64,000 nucleotides of DNA. Origin: Streptomyces sp. HUAS MG91 (GTDB lineage: Bacteria > Actinomycetota > Actinomycetes > Streptomycetales > Streptomycetaceae). Positions 26,280 to 35,365 of this stretch are shown one piece after another (the first letter of the stretch is position 1; each line of letters starts with the position of its first letter). The stretch lies in NCBI RefSeq assembly GCF_040529335.1, contig NZ_CP159534.1, forward strand, positions 3,224,001 to 3,288,000, given 5' to 3'. The translations under genes and the position numbers were made by a program. The notes beneath the pieces are model-generated. The model was not told where the DNA came from. It worked only from the letters and a program-made list of their open reading frames with translations, and did not search any database.

Positions 26280-29200
26280 GGGTTTCCTCCGCCGTCCCCG
26301 GTCGTCTCCGTCGGGGCCGCGGGCGCGGTGATGCCGAGCCAGTCGCGTACCTGGGCGCCGAAGAAGAACGTGGAGAAGGACTTGTCGATCATCTTGCCGA
26401 TCGCCGGCATCACGAAGATGTCCATGACGCCCTGCCGGTGGTACCAGCGGCCGGCGATGTTGTTCTGCATCAGGGTGCGGGCCGCGCCGATGGTCGACCC
26501 GCCGATGAATCCGCCGAGCGCGCCCGCCCCGCCGTACGCCGCGGCGTCGGCGCCGCTGAGGTACACCGTGTTGCCGTCGGCGTCCTTCACGCCGAAGACG
26601 GCGGCGGTCGCGGCGCCGCTCGCGAAGGCGCCGACCGCGCCGCTGATGGAGCTGTTGGCGAAGTCGTAGACGCCGGAGCGCCAGCGCATCACCTTCTCGT
26701 TGCCGGCCCACTCGGCGCCCCAGCTGTCGTCGTTGGGGCGGAGGCTGTAGGGCTTGCCCGCGTCGACGTTGGAGAGGCCGTTCTTCCAGGCGCCGCCGCG
26801 CCCGGCGATCAGGTGCCCGGTGGTGAACACGCCCTTGCTGCCTGCGCTGATGGTCGCGCCGAACGCCGCCTTCGCCACGTCCATCGGCGTGAACGGCTGC
26901 CCGGTGGCGGCCGACGCGATGCCGTAGACGGCGAGGTTGAGCACGAAGTCGACGATCCACTCCTGGCCCATCTCGACGGCCAGTTGCTGGAACGCCTTGG
27001 TGACGAACGGCGCGTAGGTGGACTCACCGGCGACGGCGGGGCCGAACTTCCACCGGTTGGGCTCGCGCAGCATGCGGCTGAAGCCGCGGTACTCGTTGGC
27101 GAGTCCGGTGAAGTTCGTCTCGCGTCCGAGGGGCGTGTGGGTCCAGTCGGGCGTGAAGCGGTCCAGCAGCGTATGCCGGCCGAAGGTGTCGGTCTGCCAG
27201 ACGTATCCGGACAGGGAGCGCTCGTTGATGACGGTGGTGCCGTCGGCGCCGTACTGGCGCCAGTGCTTGCCCCACTCCTCGCTCTCCAGGAACGTGTTGT
27301 TGGTCAGCAGCTTCTTCTCGCGGACCAGCACACCGGTGTCGAACTCCTTCCAGACGTGCGCGTTGAACACGTCGCCGGGGTTCGCGGTGTACTCCCGTAC
27401 GCGGAAGGGCTGGTCGGTGAAGAAGGAGCGGACCGCGCCGGTGGTCTGCTTGACCGGGATCACCTGGATGTTCTGTCCCAGGCTGGGGACGCTGTCCTCC
27501 CAGCGCGCTCCCGGCTTCCACGAGGTCAGGGCCGTGGTGCCGTCGAACCAGGTGCGGACGCGGTCGCCCTGTCCGGTGCCGAAGTCCTTGATGTTGCCGT
27601 GCCGGTCGATCTTGTTCCAGTTCCACACCTCGACGCCGTTGCCGTCCCGCGAGACGCGCCAGGCGTCCACGACGTCGCCGTCGGAGAGGATGCGGTGCTC
27701 GCGCACCAGCAGGTCTCCGTCGAAGTCCTGGTACGACTCCTTGTCCCAGCCCCAGCGGTCCACGTCCCGGCTGTTCGCGGTGTACCGGGTGCCGGTGTTG
27801 CCGTTGCTGTCGGTCCAGGTGAAGCGGGTGCCGTCGGCGTGGCCCGTCGCACTGATCTCGACGGTTCCGGCGCCGTTCGGTGCCGGCCAGGTGTCGGACC
27901 GGGACAGGACGAAGCCCTGGTGGTCGAAGCGGGTCCAGTCGCCGGTGCCCGAGTGCACCTGCATACGGAAGTCCCGGTCGCCGCTGCCCGCGTTGGCGTC
28001 GGGCCGCACCGCGGGGCGGGGCCGGAACTCCACCATCGAGCCGTCGGACAGGCCGGTGCGCGCCACGTGCCAGCCGCCGCCACCGGAGGTGTACCAGTCG
28101 CCGTCCTGCCGGCCGGGGTGGAACTGGTCCTGCCACTTCACGGTGAGTCCGGCGCCGCCGCCCCGCGTCACCTGGAACTCGCCGGGGTCGTAGGTGCGGG
28201 TGCCCTGGAGCTTGCCCTCGCCCTCCGACCACGGCAGGTGGTTCGGCTGCGCCGGGACGCCGTTCGGGTGGGCGCCGGTGGTCGGCAGCGCCACGTCGCC
28301 GGTCTTCAGGTCGTTGCCGCTGCCCAGCTTGCGCGTCTCGCGCACCACTTCGCCGACGTTGGCCGCACCCGGCGTGGTGACGATGTCGGTGACGGTCGAG
28401 TCCATCGAGGTGAAGCGGATACCGCTCAGCGGCGCCCCGCCGCCGGCCGGGGTCTGCGTGAACCGCGCGACTTGGAGCCTGCTGTCCCCGGCGAGCCAGG
28501 GCGCGGCGTGCTCCAGCTGGCTGGTGCGGTAGTCGAACGTCATGAAGCGCCGGAAGTTGACCGGTGGGCGCTGCTCGGCGAGGCGGCGCACCTCCAGGGT
28601 GGAGCCGTCCGCCAGGTCCTTGCCCGCGCCGGTCTCCTTGCCCTGCGGCGAGTGCGAGACCCAGCTGGTCTTCGGTGTGCCGTCGGCGTTCATCTCCAGC
28701 TGGAAGTAGCGGCGCACGTCGTGCGGGCTGACCTGGAAGCGGCCGAACTTCTCGTGCACGACGATCGTGCGGCCCGCGTTGTTCGGGTCCGGCATCCGGT
28801 CGGTGAAGCCCCGTCCCGGACCCCATTGGCGGGTGCCCTGCGCGAGGTGCAGGAAGTCCTCGTCGTAGCGGTTCCAGGTGCCGGTGGCCAGCGACTGGGT
28901 GGCGGGGTGGTTGTCCAGCGTGCCGAGGACGTGGCCGCCGTCCGGGTTGAGCTGGAAGTGACGTACGCGCACGTCCAGGCCGTTGACGGTGTGCACGTCG
29001 AACCAGCTGCGGCCGCTCTCGCCCCAGTGCCGGGTGCCGTGCCGGACGACCGTGCCGCCCGCGTCGACCTCGGCCCAGGTGCCGCGCTGGCCGGTGCGTG
29101 AGAAGTCGCCCGCCTGGCCGGTCCCGTGGAAGGCGTACAGGGTGTCTCCGCCCGGGAGCGGCCGACGCTCGTACACGTCGTTGCCGGAGTGGCTGACGAG

Positions 29201-32200
29201 CCGGACGCGGCCGTTCGCCAGGCCCTTGGTGTCGACGGTGCCGCTCTCGAACCAGGCGTTGGCGTTGTGGGGCACGGGCGCGCCGCCCGGCGTCTGCTTC
29301 ACCAGCTGCCAGGTGGCCGTCGCGTCGCCGCCGGGATAGGTCAGGTCGTAGTGCCGGCCCGGCTGCGCCGCGCCCTTGTGGAACGGCACGATCCGCTCGC
29401 CGGAGAGGCGGCCTCCCGCCTCGTACGTCCTGAACTCGCCGCCGCGCGCGCCGAGTCCGTCGGTGACGCGGAAGTCGGTGCCCTGCGCCGCGACGTGGAC
29501 GCCGGGCACCGGCCGGAGGTTGCCGTCCACCACGCGCGGCGGGCCGTCGGTGCTCACCAGGTACCGGGAGGCGTTCGGGGTGCCGACGCGCACGTCGGAG
29601 AGCGGCGCGAGGTCGTAGGTGGTGCCGCGGACGCCGTCGGTGACGTGCGCCCCGAGGCCGTTCCCGTCCGCCGGGCGGATCGTGGCGTGCAGGTCGCCGC
29701 CTGCCCCGAAGAGCCGTACGTCCCCGCCCGGGCCGGTGACGCGGAAGCCGCCGCCGGTCAGCGTGTCGACGGTGTGGCCCGCGACAGGCTGGAGGTTGGC
29801 GTCCAGGACGCGCGGCACGGGGTTGCCGACGGTCTGGAGGTGCTCGACGCCGCGCAGGCCGTTGCCGTCGGCGAGGCGTACGGCCACGAGGTCGGTGGCG
29901 CCGTCGCCGGCGTGGACGGTCACCGTGGTGGCGTCCGTGACGAGCAGTTGGTTGCCCGGCAGCGGTGCCAGCGTGGTGCCCGCCACGGGAGTGCCGTCGG
30001 GGCCGCGCAGCACATGGGGTTCCCCGGCGACGGTCGGCACCATCGCGAGCCGGTCGTCGCGGCCGAGGCGCACCACCTGGTGCGTCAGGTCGCCCGCCGG
30101 GTCGACGAGCACGTGGTGCGCGCCGTCCTGGACGCGGAAGCCGCCCGCCGTGTTCCCGGTCTGCGGCACGACGCGGCCGCCGCCGACGGGCACCAGCGCC
30201 CCGTCGAGGAGCTGCGGTCCCGCGCCGCCCGGGACGGTGCCGACGAACCTGCCGTGGAGGCCGGGCGCGTGCAGCGCGGTGGCGTCGAAGGAGTACGCGC
30301 CGTCCGCGCCGTGCACCCGGATGTCGCCCCGGGCGTCGGTGACGTGGAAGGTGCCGTCCGGGGCGCGGACGACGCCGTGTCCCATCAGGTCCGTGCCGAG
30401 TCCGGTCCGCAGGTGCGGTTCGAGGACTCCGTCGGTCCGGGTGAAGGCGAAGGTGTCGGCGCCCGCGCCCGCCGGGCCGCGCAGGGTGACCACCTGGTGG
30501 GTGAGGCCGCCCCGGGCGTCGACGGCGACGTGGACGGCGCCGTGCTCGACGCGGAAGCCGCCGCCGGTGAGCGCGGTGACGCCCGCCCCGGCCAGCGGGG
30601 TGCCGTCGGGACGCACCAGGCCCGTCGGCAGGCCGTCGTCACCGAACCGCACGAGGGCGCCGCCGAGACCGTCGCCGCGCAGCGGGAGGCCGGTGAAGAG
30701 CGGGGCGCCGCCGTGGACGTCGTGCACCGCGACGGTGGCGTCGGGCCGCGAGAGGTGCAGCGTGTCGCCGTGCCGGACGAGGGTCGTGGCGGGCACGGCG
30801 GTGCCGTCGGCGGTGAACGGGTGGGCCACCGGGTGCGGGCCGCCGACCGGGATGTGGGCGAAGAGCTGCTGCCCGTCCGCGCCCGTGAGCCGCACCGCGT
30901 CGTGGGTGTGGACGCCGCCCGCGTCCACGACGAGGTGCTGCCCGCCGTGTTCGATGCGGAAGCCGCCGCCGTCGAGCGCGGTCACCGACGCGCCGTCGAA
31001 CGGCGTGCCGTCGGAGTGGACGAGCGTCGGCGCCTGCCCGGGCCCGGCGGCGGGGCGGACGAACGCGCCGCCGGGGCCGCCGGTGACGGGCAGCACCTGG
31101 TGGGAGAAGGCGCCGTCGGGCCGGTGGACGTCGACCAGGGTGCCGCCGCCGGTGCGGGTGACGTGGTAGACGCCGCCGCCGTCGGCCGGTGCGGTGACCG
31201 TTCCGCCGGTGGGCGCGCCGAGTTCGTCGGTCAGGGCCAGCGGCCCGCCGCCGCCGTGCGGGCCGACGACGTGCAGGTCGGCGCCGTGGCCGCCGGTGCC
31301 GTGCAGCCGCAGGCCGTCGTGGGTGGGCAGGCCGGTGACGGGGCTGTGGGTCTGGAAGCCGTTCGGGGTGGGCACGTGCAGGCCGTTGTCGACCAGGCGG
31401 ACGGGGCCGCCGCCGAGCGGCAGGCCGCCGGTGCCGAGGTGCTGGACGCCCACCGGCGTGTGGTGCGCGTCGAGGCGCAGCACCACCGTCGATTCACCGT
31501 AGTGGCCGCCGCGCAGCGCGAAGGTCTGTTCCCCGCCGGTGAAGTGGTAGCCGGTCCCGTCGAAGGAGAAGTCGGACCGGAAGGTGCGCACTCCCCGGGT
31601 CCACTCGGCGTGCAGCCGGACGAGGCCGTCCGTGCCGGTGTCCGTCCAGGCCCTGACGGGCGGTCCGCCGGCCGTGCCCGCCACGGTGACCGTGGGCTGC
31701 GCGGCGCCGCCCGCGTGGACCTGGAGCTGGACGCCGGTGAGGCCCGGCACGTGCACCGTGACATGGGCGGGCGGGGCCACCACCGGGACGGCGACGCTCG
31801 CCATCTCCACGGAGACCGTGTTCGAGCCACCGGTCACCTGTACGTCGATGATCTCCTCGTTCACGAGGGGGTGGCCCTGCTCCGCGCTGAGCCCGTAGTC
31901 GAGCCGCTGGACGCCGCCGCCGTTCGGGAGGTCGTACTCGAGGCGCAAGATCCGCTGGTCCCCGACGGTGAAGGAGGAGGCCCGCACCTCGGTGGAGCCG
32001 TTGCCGCGGACCGTGACGTCGACGAGCCGGCCGTCTCCGGGGGCGGCCGGGGTGACGTCGACCCGTACGCCGGGCAGGTGCGGGATGTTGGTGAAGGTGT
32101 GCTGGAGGTCGTAGGCGACCTGGACCATGCCCACCTGGATGTTCTGGGTGAACACGGGCTTCGCCCCGCCGAACCCGGCCAGGGTGAGGTCGTCGCCGCG

Positions 32201-35158
32201 GAAGAGGGCGTTGAGGCCCGCGATGGACACGCTGCTGCCGTCGAGGGCGGGCGGCGCCGCGTTGCCCGCCGCGGGGACGGCGGGGGTCTGCACGGACGCG
32301 CTCGGCGGGGTGAGGGCGCCGGACGCGGCGGGCACCGGCTGCGCGCCCGCGGCCGGGACGACCGTGGGCTGCGGCACGGCGGTCGGCGCGAGGTTCACCG
32401 GCGCGACGGCCCCGGTCGGCACGGCGCCGGCGACCGGCGGGGCGTCGAGCCCGCCGGTCGCCGCGTTCACGCCGCTCACGCCCGGAGTGTCCACGCCGGC
32501 CGGGGGGTCGGACACGGCCGAGGCGTTGACGGTGGGCGCGGTGACTCCGCCCGCCGAAGGAGCGGACACGGCAGCGGAGTTGACGGTGGGAGCGGTGACG
32601 GCCGGCGCGGTGACTCCGTTCGCCGGGGAAACGGACACGGCCGACGCGTTGACGGTCGGCACATTGACGCCCGCACCGGAAACCCCGCTCGCCGGAGGAA
32701 CGGTCACCGCCGAAGCATTCACCGTCGGCACGTTCACACCCGCACCGGAAACCCCGCCCACCGACGGAACCGACACGGCCGACGCGTTGACGGTCGGGCC
32801 GAGGTTCACGGCCGGTGGTGTCAGGCCGACGGTGTTCACCACGGGCGCGGTCGGGGGCGCGACGTTGACGGTCGGCGCGCCCCCGAGGCCGCCCACGGTG
32901 ACGGCGGAGACCGGAGGCACCTGCGTCTGGGTCACGTTCGGCGTGAGCTGGGAGAGCGCGGGCATGGTGATCGGGGTCGTCGCGGCGTTGAGGCCGCCGA
33001 CCGGCACGGTCAGGCTCTCCCGGCCCACGAGGCCCGTCGCCCCCGGCAGGTCGGTGATCTGCGCGCCGAGCGAGGGCAGGTTCACCTGGATTCCGTTGGG
33101 TGAACTCACCTGGAGCGCGGGGGCGTCGAGCGAGGTGACGGCGGGCGCCACGTTCGGCACGTTCACCGAGAGGCCGCCGGGGACCGTGCTGCCGCCGAAG
33201 GCGACCGAGGGCGGCGTGACGGCGCCGAGCGAGGGCATCTGCACGCCGCCCGCGACGGCCCCGACGTGCGGGACCGCGCCGAGCTGCGGCATCGACACCC
33301 CGGGCACGGACACCGCGCCGACACCCGGCGTCGCCACCGACCCCAGGTTCGGCATCGACACCCCGGGCACGCCGACCGCGCCGACGCCCGGAGCGGCCGC
33401 CGCTCCCAGGCCCGGCATCGACACGGCCGGCACGTTCACCGCGCCGATCCCGGGAGTGGCCGTACCCAGACCCGGCATCGACACGTCCGGGGCGGCGTTG
33501 ACGCTCTGCACCGGGCCGAGGGTCGGCAGCGGCACGTTCAGCCCGCCACCGGACACGCCGAGCCCGCCCATCGAGGGGATGTCGACGATCTTCGTACCGA
33601 CGGAGGGCGGGGCCAGGTCGAAGGAGACCCCGAACTCGGGCAGCGAACCGAAGTTGACGGCCACCGGCATCGGGACGGCCGAACCGCCGCCGAAGCCCGG
33701 CAGGCCCCCGCCCGGCACCAGGTTCATCGGCGGCATGTTCACGCCGTGCAGGCCGACGGCGCCGATGTTCACGCCGATGTCGCCCGCGGCGTGGGTGGGC
33801 GGGGTGCGCATGCCGCCCAGGCCGACGTGCGGCAGGGTGGTGAGCGCGGTGCCGGGCGTGAAGAGCGTGAACCCGGACGCCACCCCGCCGGAGACCTTGC
33901 TGGCCGCGCCGATGAACTCGCCGTTGACGAAGGCGCCGTAGCGGTACATGCCGAAGACGCCGCGGTCGATGAAGCCGATCTTCATCGCGAGGGCCAGGCC
34001 GCCGCCCATCTCGTCCGCGGCGACGGGAAGGAAGAGCCGCAGCCCCTTCAGGCCGCTCAGCCCGGCCGCCATCCCGCTGCCGAGGCCCTTGATGCCGTTG
34101 ATCCCGGTGGCCAGGGCCCGCAGCCCGAAGAAGGACTTCGCGCCCGCCGTGTTGATGATCATCAGGTCGACGGCGGCGGGGAAGAACCCGAAGCTCTTGC
34201 CGAGCGTCGCCGGGTCGAAGCGGATGCCGTTCAGTCCCTTGAGCCCGTTGAGGCCGTTGAGACCGGGCGAGAAGTGCAGGCCGCCGAAGCCCTTCATGCC
34301 CTTGAGGCCGTTCAGCCAGACGCTGGTGGCCTTGAAGGAGTCGTCGATCCCGAGCGTCAGCCGCCCGAAGAGACCGAGCGCGTTCGGCCCGCCGTTCAGC
34401 AGGTTCTTGCCGCCGGCGAGGCCCTTGGTGCCGAGGCCCTTCAGGCCGTCCCAGAGGGTGCCGATCTTCAGGCCCTTGGTGGTGGGCGCGATGACACCGA
34501 GGATCGACATGATCAGGTCGGTGACGCTGGCGTCGCCGTTGGCGAAGTCGACCGCCGTCTTGATCAGCAGCGCCACGTTGAGGGCGATGGCGAACAGCGC
34601 CACCGGGCCGCCCACGAGGATCGCCGGGATCACCAGGATCAGCGCCAGCCAGCCGAGCGCCTTCCAGATCTCCTCGCACTCGTCGATGGGCGAGGCGATG
34701 GACTCCGCCGCCGTCTCCAGCGCGCTCGCCGCCGTCTGCGCGGCCTGCTCCAGGATGTCCTTCGCGTCGTCCGCGGTGGCCTTGTGCGCGTCGCGGCCCG
34801 CGTCGTCGTCCTCGGCGAGCGCCGCCGCCTGCGACAGCGCGTCGTCGGCCCTGCGCTGCTGCTCGCGCATCACGCCGGCATAGGTGCGCAGCGCGCTCCT
34901 GGCGTCCTCCTGGGCCTGCCGGAACGTCGTCACGTACTTGCGCAGATCATCGTCGATGATCTTCCGCAGCGCGTCGCCCGTCTTGCCGACGAAGGCGCCG
35001 CCGCTGGTGTCGCGGACCTCCGTGAGCCCCTTGTCGATGAGGTCGGCGAGGTCGACCAGATCGCCTTGCGAGGCGATCACCGCGTCGATGCCCACCGGAT
35101 CGCCGGGGGTGGGATCGGAGTCCATGCGGAGGGCGTTCCAGTCTCCGGGGCGGGGCAT
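26276..35158 (-). CDS. Giant (2960 aa) repeat-rich T7SS-associated protein
   Basis: The N terminus RPGDWNALRMDSDPTPGDP is the form seen on putative T7SS-secreted proteins of Streptomyces, followed by a helical WXG100-like region (about 20-155) and hydrophobic helices (about 168-205). Next come GLKG/NGLNG leucine-glycine repeats (about 225-330), VSMPGLG-type repeats (about 550-660), a 23-residue tandem repeat (about 780-860), a beta-rich domain (about 960-1150), long DGTPxxGAxVTAL...GGGFRxEHG repeats (about 1150-1800), and a WD/YD-like C-terminal half. The end is hydrophobic and Gly-rich, with no toxin domain I recognise. ATG 35158 is chosen for GAGGAGG upstream and the conserved N-terminal motif. 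No immunity-type small gene follows. It could be a polymorphic toxin, adhesin or structural surface protein. Confidence 0.8.
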   Translation of the reverse strand: MPRPGDWNALRMDSDPTPGDPVGIDAVIASQGDLVDLADLIDKGLTEVRDTSGGAFVGKTGDALRKIIDDDLRKYVTTFRQAQEDARSALRTYAGVMREQQRRADDALSQAAALAEDDDAGRDAHKATADDAKDILEQAAQTAASALETAAESIASPIDECEEIWKALGWLALILVIPAILVGGPVALFAIALNVALLIKTAVDFANGDASVTDLIMSILGVIAPTTKGLKIGTLWDGLKGLGTKGLAGGKNLLNGGPNALGLFGRLTLGIDDSFKATSVWLNGLKGMKGFGGLHFSPGLNGLNGLKGLNGIRFDPATLGKSFGFFPAAVDLMIINTAGAKSFFGLRALATGINGIKGLGSGMAAGLSGLKGLRLFLPVAADEMGGGLALAMKIGFIDRGVFGMYRYGAFVNGEFIGAASKVSGGVASGFTLFTPGTALTTLPHVGLGGMRTPPTHAAGDIGVNIGAVGLHGVNMPPMNLVPGGGLPGFGGGSAVPMPVAVNFGSLPEFGVSFDLAPPSVGTKIVDIPSMGGLGVSGGGLNVPLPTLGPVQSVNAAPDVSMPGLGTATPGIGAVNVPAVSMPGLGAAAAPGVGAVGVPGVSMPNLGSVATPGVGAVSVPGVSMPQLGAVPHVGAVAGGVQMPSLGAVTPPSVAFGGSTVPGGLSVNVPNVAPAVTSLDAPALQVSSPNGIQVNLPSLGAQITDLPGATGLVGRESLTVPVGGLNAATTPITMPALSQLTPNVTQTQVPPVSAVTVGGLGGAPTVNVAPPTAPVVNTVGLTPPAVNLGPTVNASAVSVPSVGGVSGAGVNVPTVNASAVTVPPASGVSGAGVNVPTVNASAVSVSPANGVTAPAVTAPTVNSAAVSAPSAGGVTAPTVNASAVSDPPAGVDTPGVSGVNAATGGLDAPPVAGAVPTGAVAPVNLAPTAVPQPTVVPAAGAQPVPAASGALTPPSASVQTPAVPAAGNAAPPALDGSSVSIAGLNALFRGDDLTLAGFGGAKPVFTQNIQVGMVQVAYDLQHTFTNIPHLPGVRVDVTPAAPGDGRLVDVTVRGNGSTEVRASSFTVGDQRILRLEYDLPNGGGVQRLDYGLSAEQGHPLVNEEIIDVQVTGGSNTVSVEMASVAVPVVAPPAHVTVHVPGLTGVQLQVHAGGAAQPTVTVAGTAGGPPVRAWTDTGTDGLVRLHAEWTRGVRTFRSDFSFDGTGYHFTGGEQTFALRGGHYGESTVVLRLDAHHTPVGVQHLGTGGLPLGGGPVRLVDNGLHVPTPNGFQTHSPVTGLPTHDGLRLHGTGGHGADLHVVGPHGGGGPLALTDELGAPTGGTVTAPADGGGVYHVTRTGGGTLVDVHRPDGAFSHQVLPVTGGPGGAFVRPAAGPGQAPTLVHSDGTPFDGASVTALDGGGFRIEHGGQHLVVDAGGVHTHDAVRLTGADGQQLFAHIPVGGPHPVAHPFTADGTAVPATTLVRHGDTLHLSRPDATVAVHDVHGGAPLFTGLPLRGDGLGGALVRFGDDGLPTGLVRPDGTPLAGAGVTALTGGGFRVEHGAVHVAVDARGGLTHQVVTLRGPAGAGADTFAFTRTDGVLEPHLRTGLGTDLMGHGVVRAPDGTFHVTDARGDIRVHGADGAYSFDATALHAPGLHGRFVGTVPGGAGPQLLDGALVPVGGGRVVPQTGNTAGGFRVQDGAHHVLVDPAGDLTHQVVRLGRDDRLAMVPTVAGEPHVLRGPDGTPVAGTTLAPLPGNQLLVTDATTVTVHAGDGATDLVAVRLADGNGLRGVEHLQTVGNPVPRVLDANLQPVAGHTVDTLTGGGFRVTGPGGDVRLFGAGGDLHATIRPADGNGLGAHVTDGVRGTTYDLAPLSDVRVGTPNASRYLVSTDGPPRVVDGNLRPVPGVHVAAQGTDFRVTDGLGARGGEFRTYEAGGRLSGERIVPFHKGAAQPGRHYDLTYPGGDATATWQLVKQTPGGAPVPHNANAWFESGTVDTKGLANGRVRLVSHSGNDVYERRPLPGGDTLYAFHGTGQAGDFSRTGQRGTWAEVDAGGTVVRHGTRHWGESGRSWFDVHTVNGLDVRVRHFQLNPDGGHVLGTLDNHPATQSLATGTWNRYDEDFLHLAQGTRQWGPGRGFTDRMPDPNNAGRTIVVHEKFGRFQVSPHDVRRYFQLEMNADGTPKTSWVSHSPQGKETGAGKDLADGSTLEVRRLAEQRPPVNFRRFMTFDYRTSQLEHAAPWLAGDSRLQVARFTQTPAGGGAPLSGIRFTSMDSTVTDIVTTPGAANVGEVVRETRKLGSGNDLKTGDVALPTTGAHPNGVPAQPNHLPWSEGEGKLQGTRTYDPGEFQVTRGGGAGLTVKWQDQFHPGRQDGDWYTSGGGGWHVARTGLSDGSMVEFRPRPAVRPDANAGSGDRDFRMQVHSGTGDWTRFDHQGFVLSRSDTWPAPNGAGTVEISATGHADGTRFTWTDSNGNTGTRYTANSRDVDRWGWDKESYQDFDGDLLVREHRILSDGDVVDAWRVSRDGNGVEVWNWNKIDRHGNIKDFGTGQGDRVRTWFDGTTALTSWKPGARWEDSVPSLGQNIQVIPVKQTTGAVRSFFTDQPFRVREYTANPGDVFNAHVWKEFDTGVLVREKKLLTNNTFLESEEWGKHWRQYGADGTTVINERSLSGYVWQTDTFGRHTLLDRFTPDWTHTPLGRETNFTGLANEYRGFSRMLREPNRWKFGPAVAGESTYAPFVTKAFQQLAVEMGQEWIVDFVLNLAVYGIASAATGQPFTPMDVAKAAFGATISAGSKGVFTTGHLIAGRGGAWKNGLSNVDAGKPYSLRPNDDSWGAEWAGNEKVMRWRSGVYDFANSSISGAVGAFASGAATAAVFGVKDADGNTVYLSGADAAAYGGAGALGGFIGGSTIGAARTLMQNNIAGRWYHRQGVMDIFVMPAIGKMIDKSFSTFFFGAQVRDWLGITAPAAPTETTGDGGGNP
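32586..32815. repeat. 69-bp tandem repeat inside the giant gene
   Basis: Units start at about 32586, 32655, 32724 and 32793, a 69-bp period. Two middle copies are nearly identical over long stretches. The coded unit is 23 residues, VNVPTVNASAV followed by a SxP-rich half ending GVSGAG. The period keeps frame, so copy number can vary. Confidence 0.8.
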
Positions 35159-35211
35159 CGGCCGCTTCCTCCTCGGTCTCACCGGCACGGTCGCTTCGGT
35201 TCGCTGCCAGG

Positions 35212-35239
35212 TCCACGCACCACGAGCCCCCGCGGTTCA
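35212..35239 (-). promoter_or_regulatory. ECF-type promoter for the giant-protein operon
   Basis: On the minus strand, TGAACC (35239-35234), 16 bases, then CGTGGA (35217-35212). An AAC-containing -35 and a CGT-containing -10 with this spacing are the usual layout for ECF sigma factors. Transcription would start near 35206, giving a leader of about 48 bases before ATG 35158. Confidence 0.7.
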
Positions 35240-35291
35240 CCCTCGGCACCCGGAATTTTCCGCGGGCTGCGGAATCCGTGGGAGACGGAGG

Positions 35292-35319
35292 TGAACCGCG
35301 GGGGCTCGTGGTGCGTGGA
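35292..35319 (+). promoter_or_regulatory. ECF-type promoter for the WXG100 operon
   Basis: TGAACC (35292-35297), 16 bases, CGTGGA (35314-35319): the identical element on the opposite strand. Expected start near 35325, with a leader of about 40 bases before GTG 35366. The ECF sigma encoded at 42932-43483 is the obvious candidate to read it. Confidence 0.7.
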
Positions 35320-35365
35320 CAGGGCGGCAGAAACCCGTGAGGCTCCGCGAGGGGAAGGCGAAAAG

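Larger units (their letters stand above)
35211..35320. repeat. Perfect 31-bp inverted repeat between divergent T7SS operons
   Basis: Bases 35211-35241 are the exact reverse complement of 35290-35320, separated by 48 bases that are themselves partly symmetrical (both arms continue inward with CTC...GGA...TTCCGC). Each arm faces one of two divergent genes (starts 35158 and 35366) at nearly the same distance. It reads as an inverted duplication of one promoter rather than a simple operator. Confidence 0.92.

Noticed and set aside
23067..26669. 1200-codon plus-strand frame across the beta-helix-AAA gene
   Set aside because: Shadow of the minus-strand gene, whose Walker A and B motifs are unambiguous.
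26276..26700. C-terminal toxin domain and immunity gene for the giant protein
   Set aside because: The last residues are hydrophobic and Gly-rich without catalytic motifs, and the following gene is an AAA+ fusion rather than a small immunity protein.
29126..33103. 1325-codon plus-strand open frame antisense to the giant gene
   Set aside because: Composition is Val/Gly/Asp/Arg-rich in the manner of shadow frames in high-GC DNA. No domain is visible, and the minus-strand frame has clear repeats and a T7SS-type N terminus.
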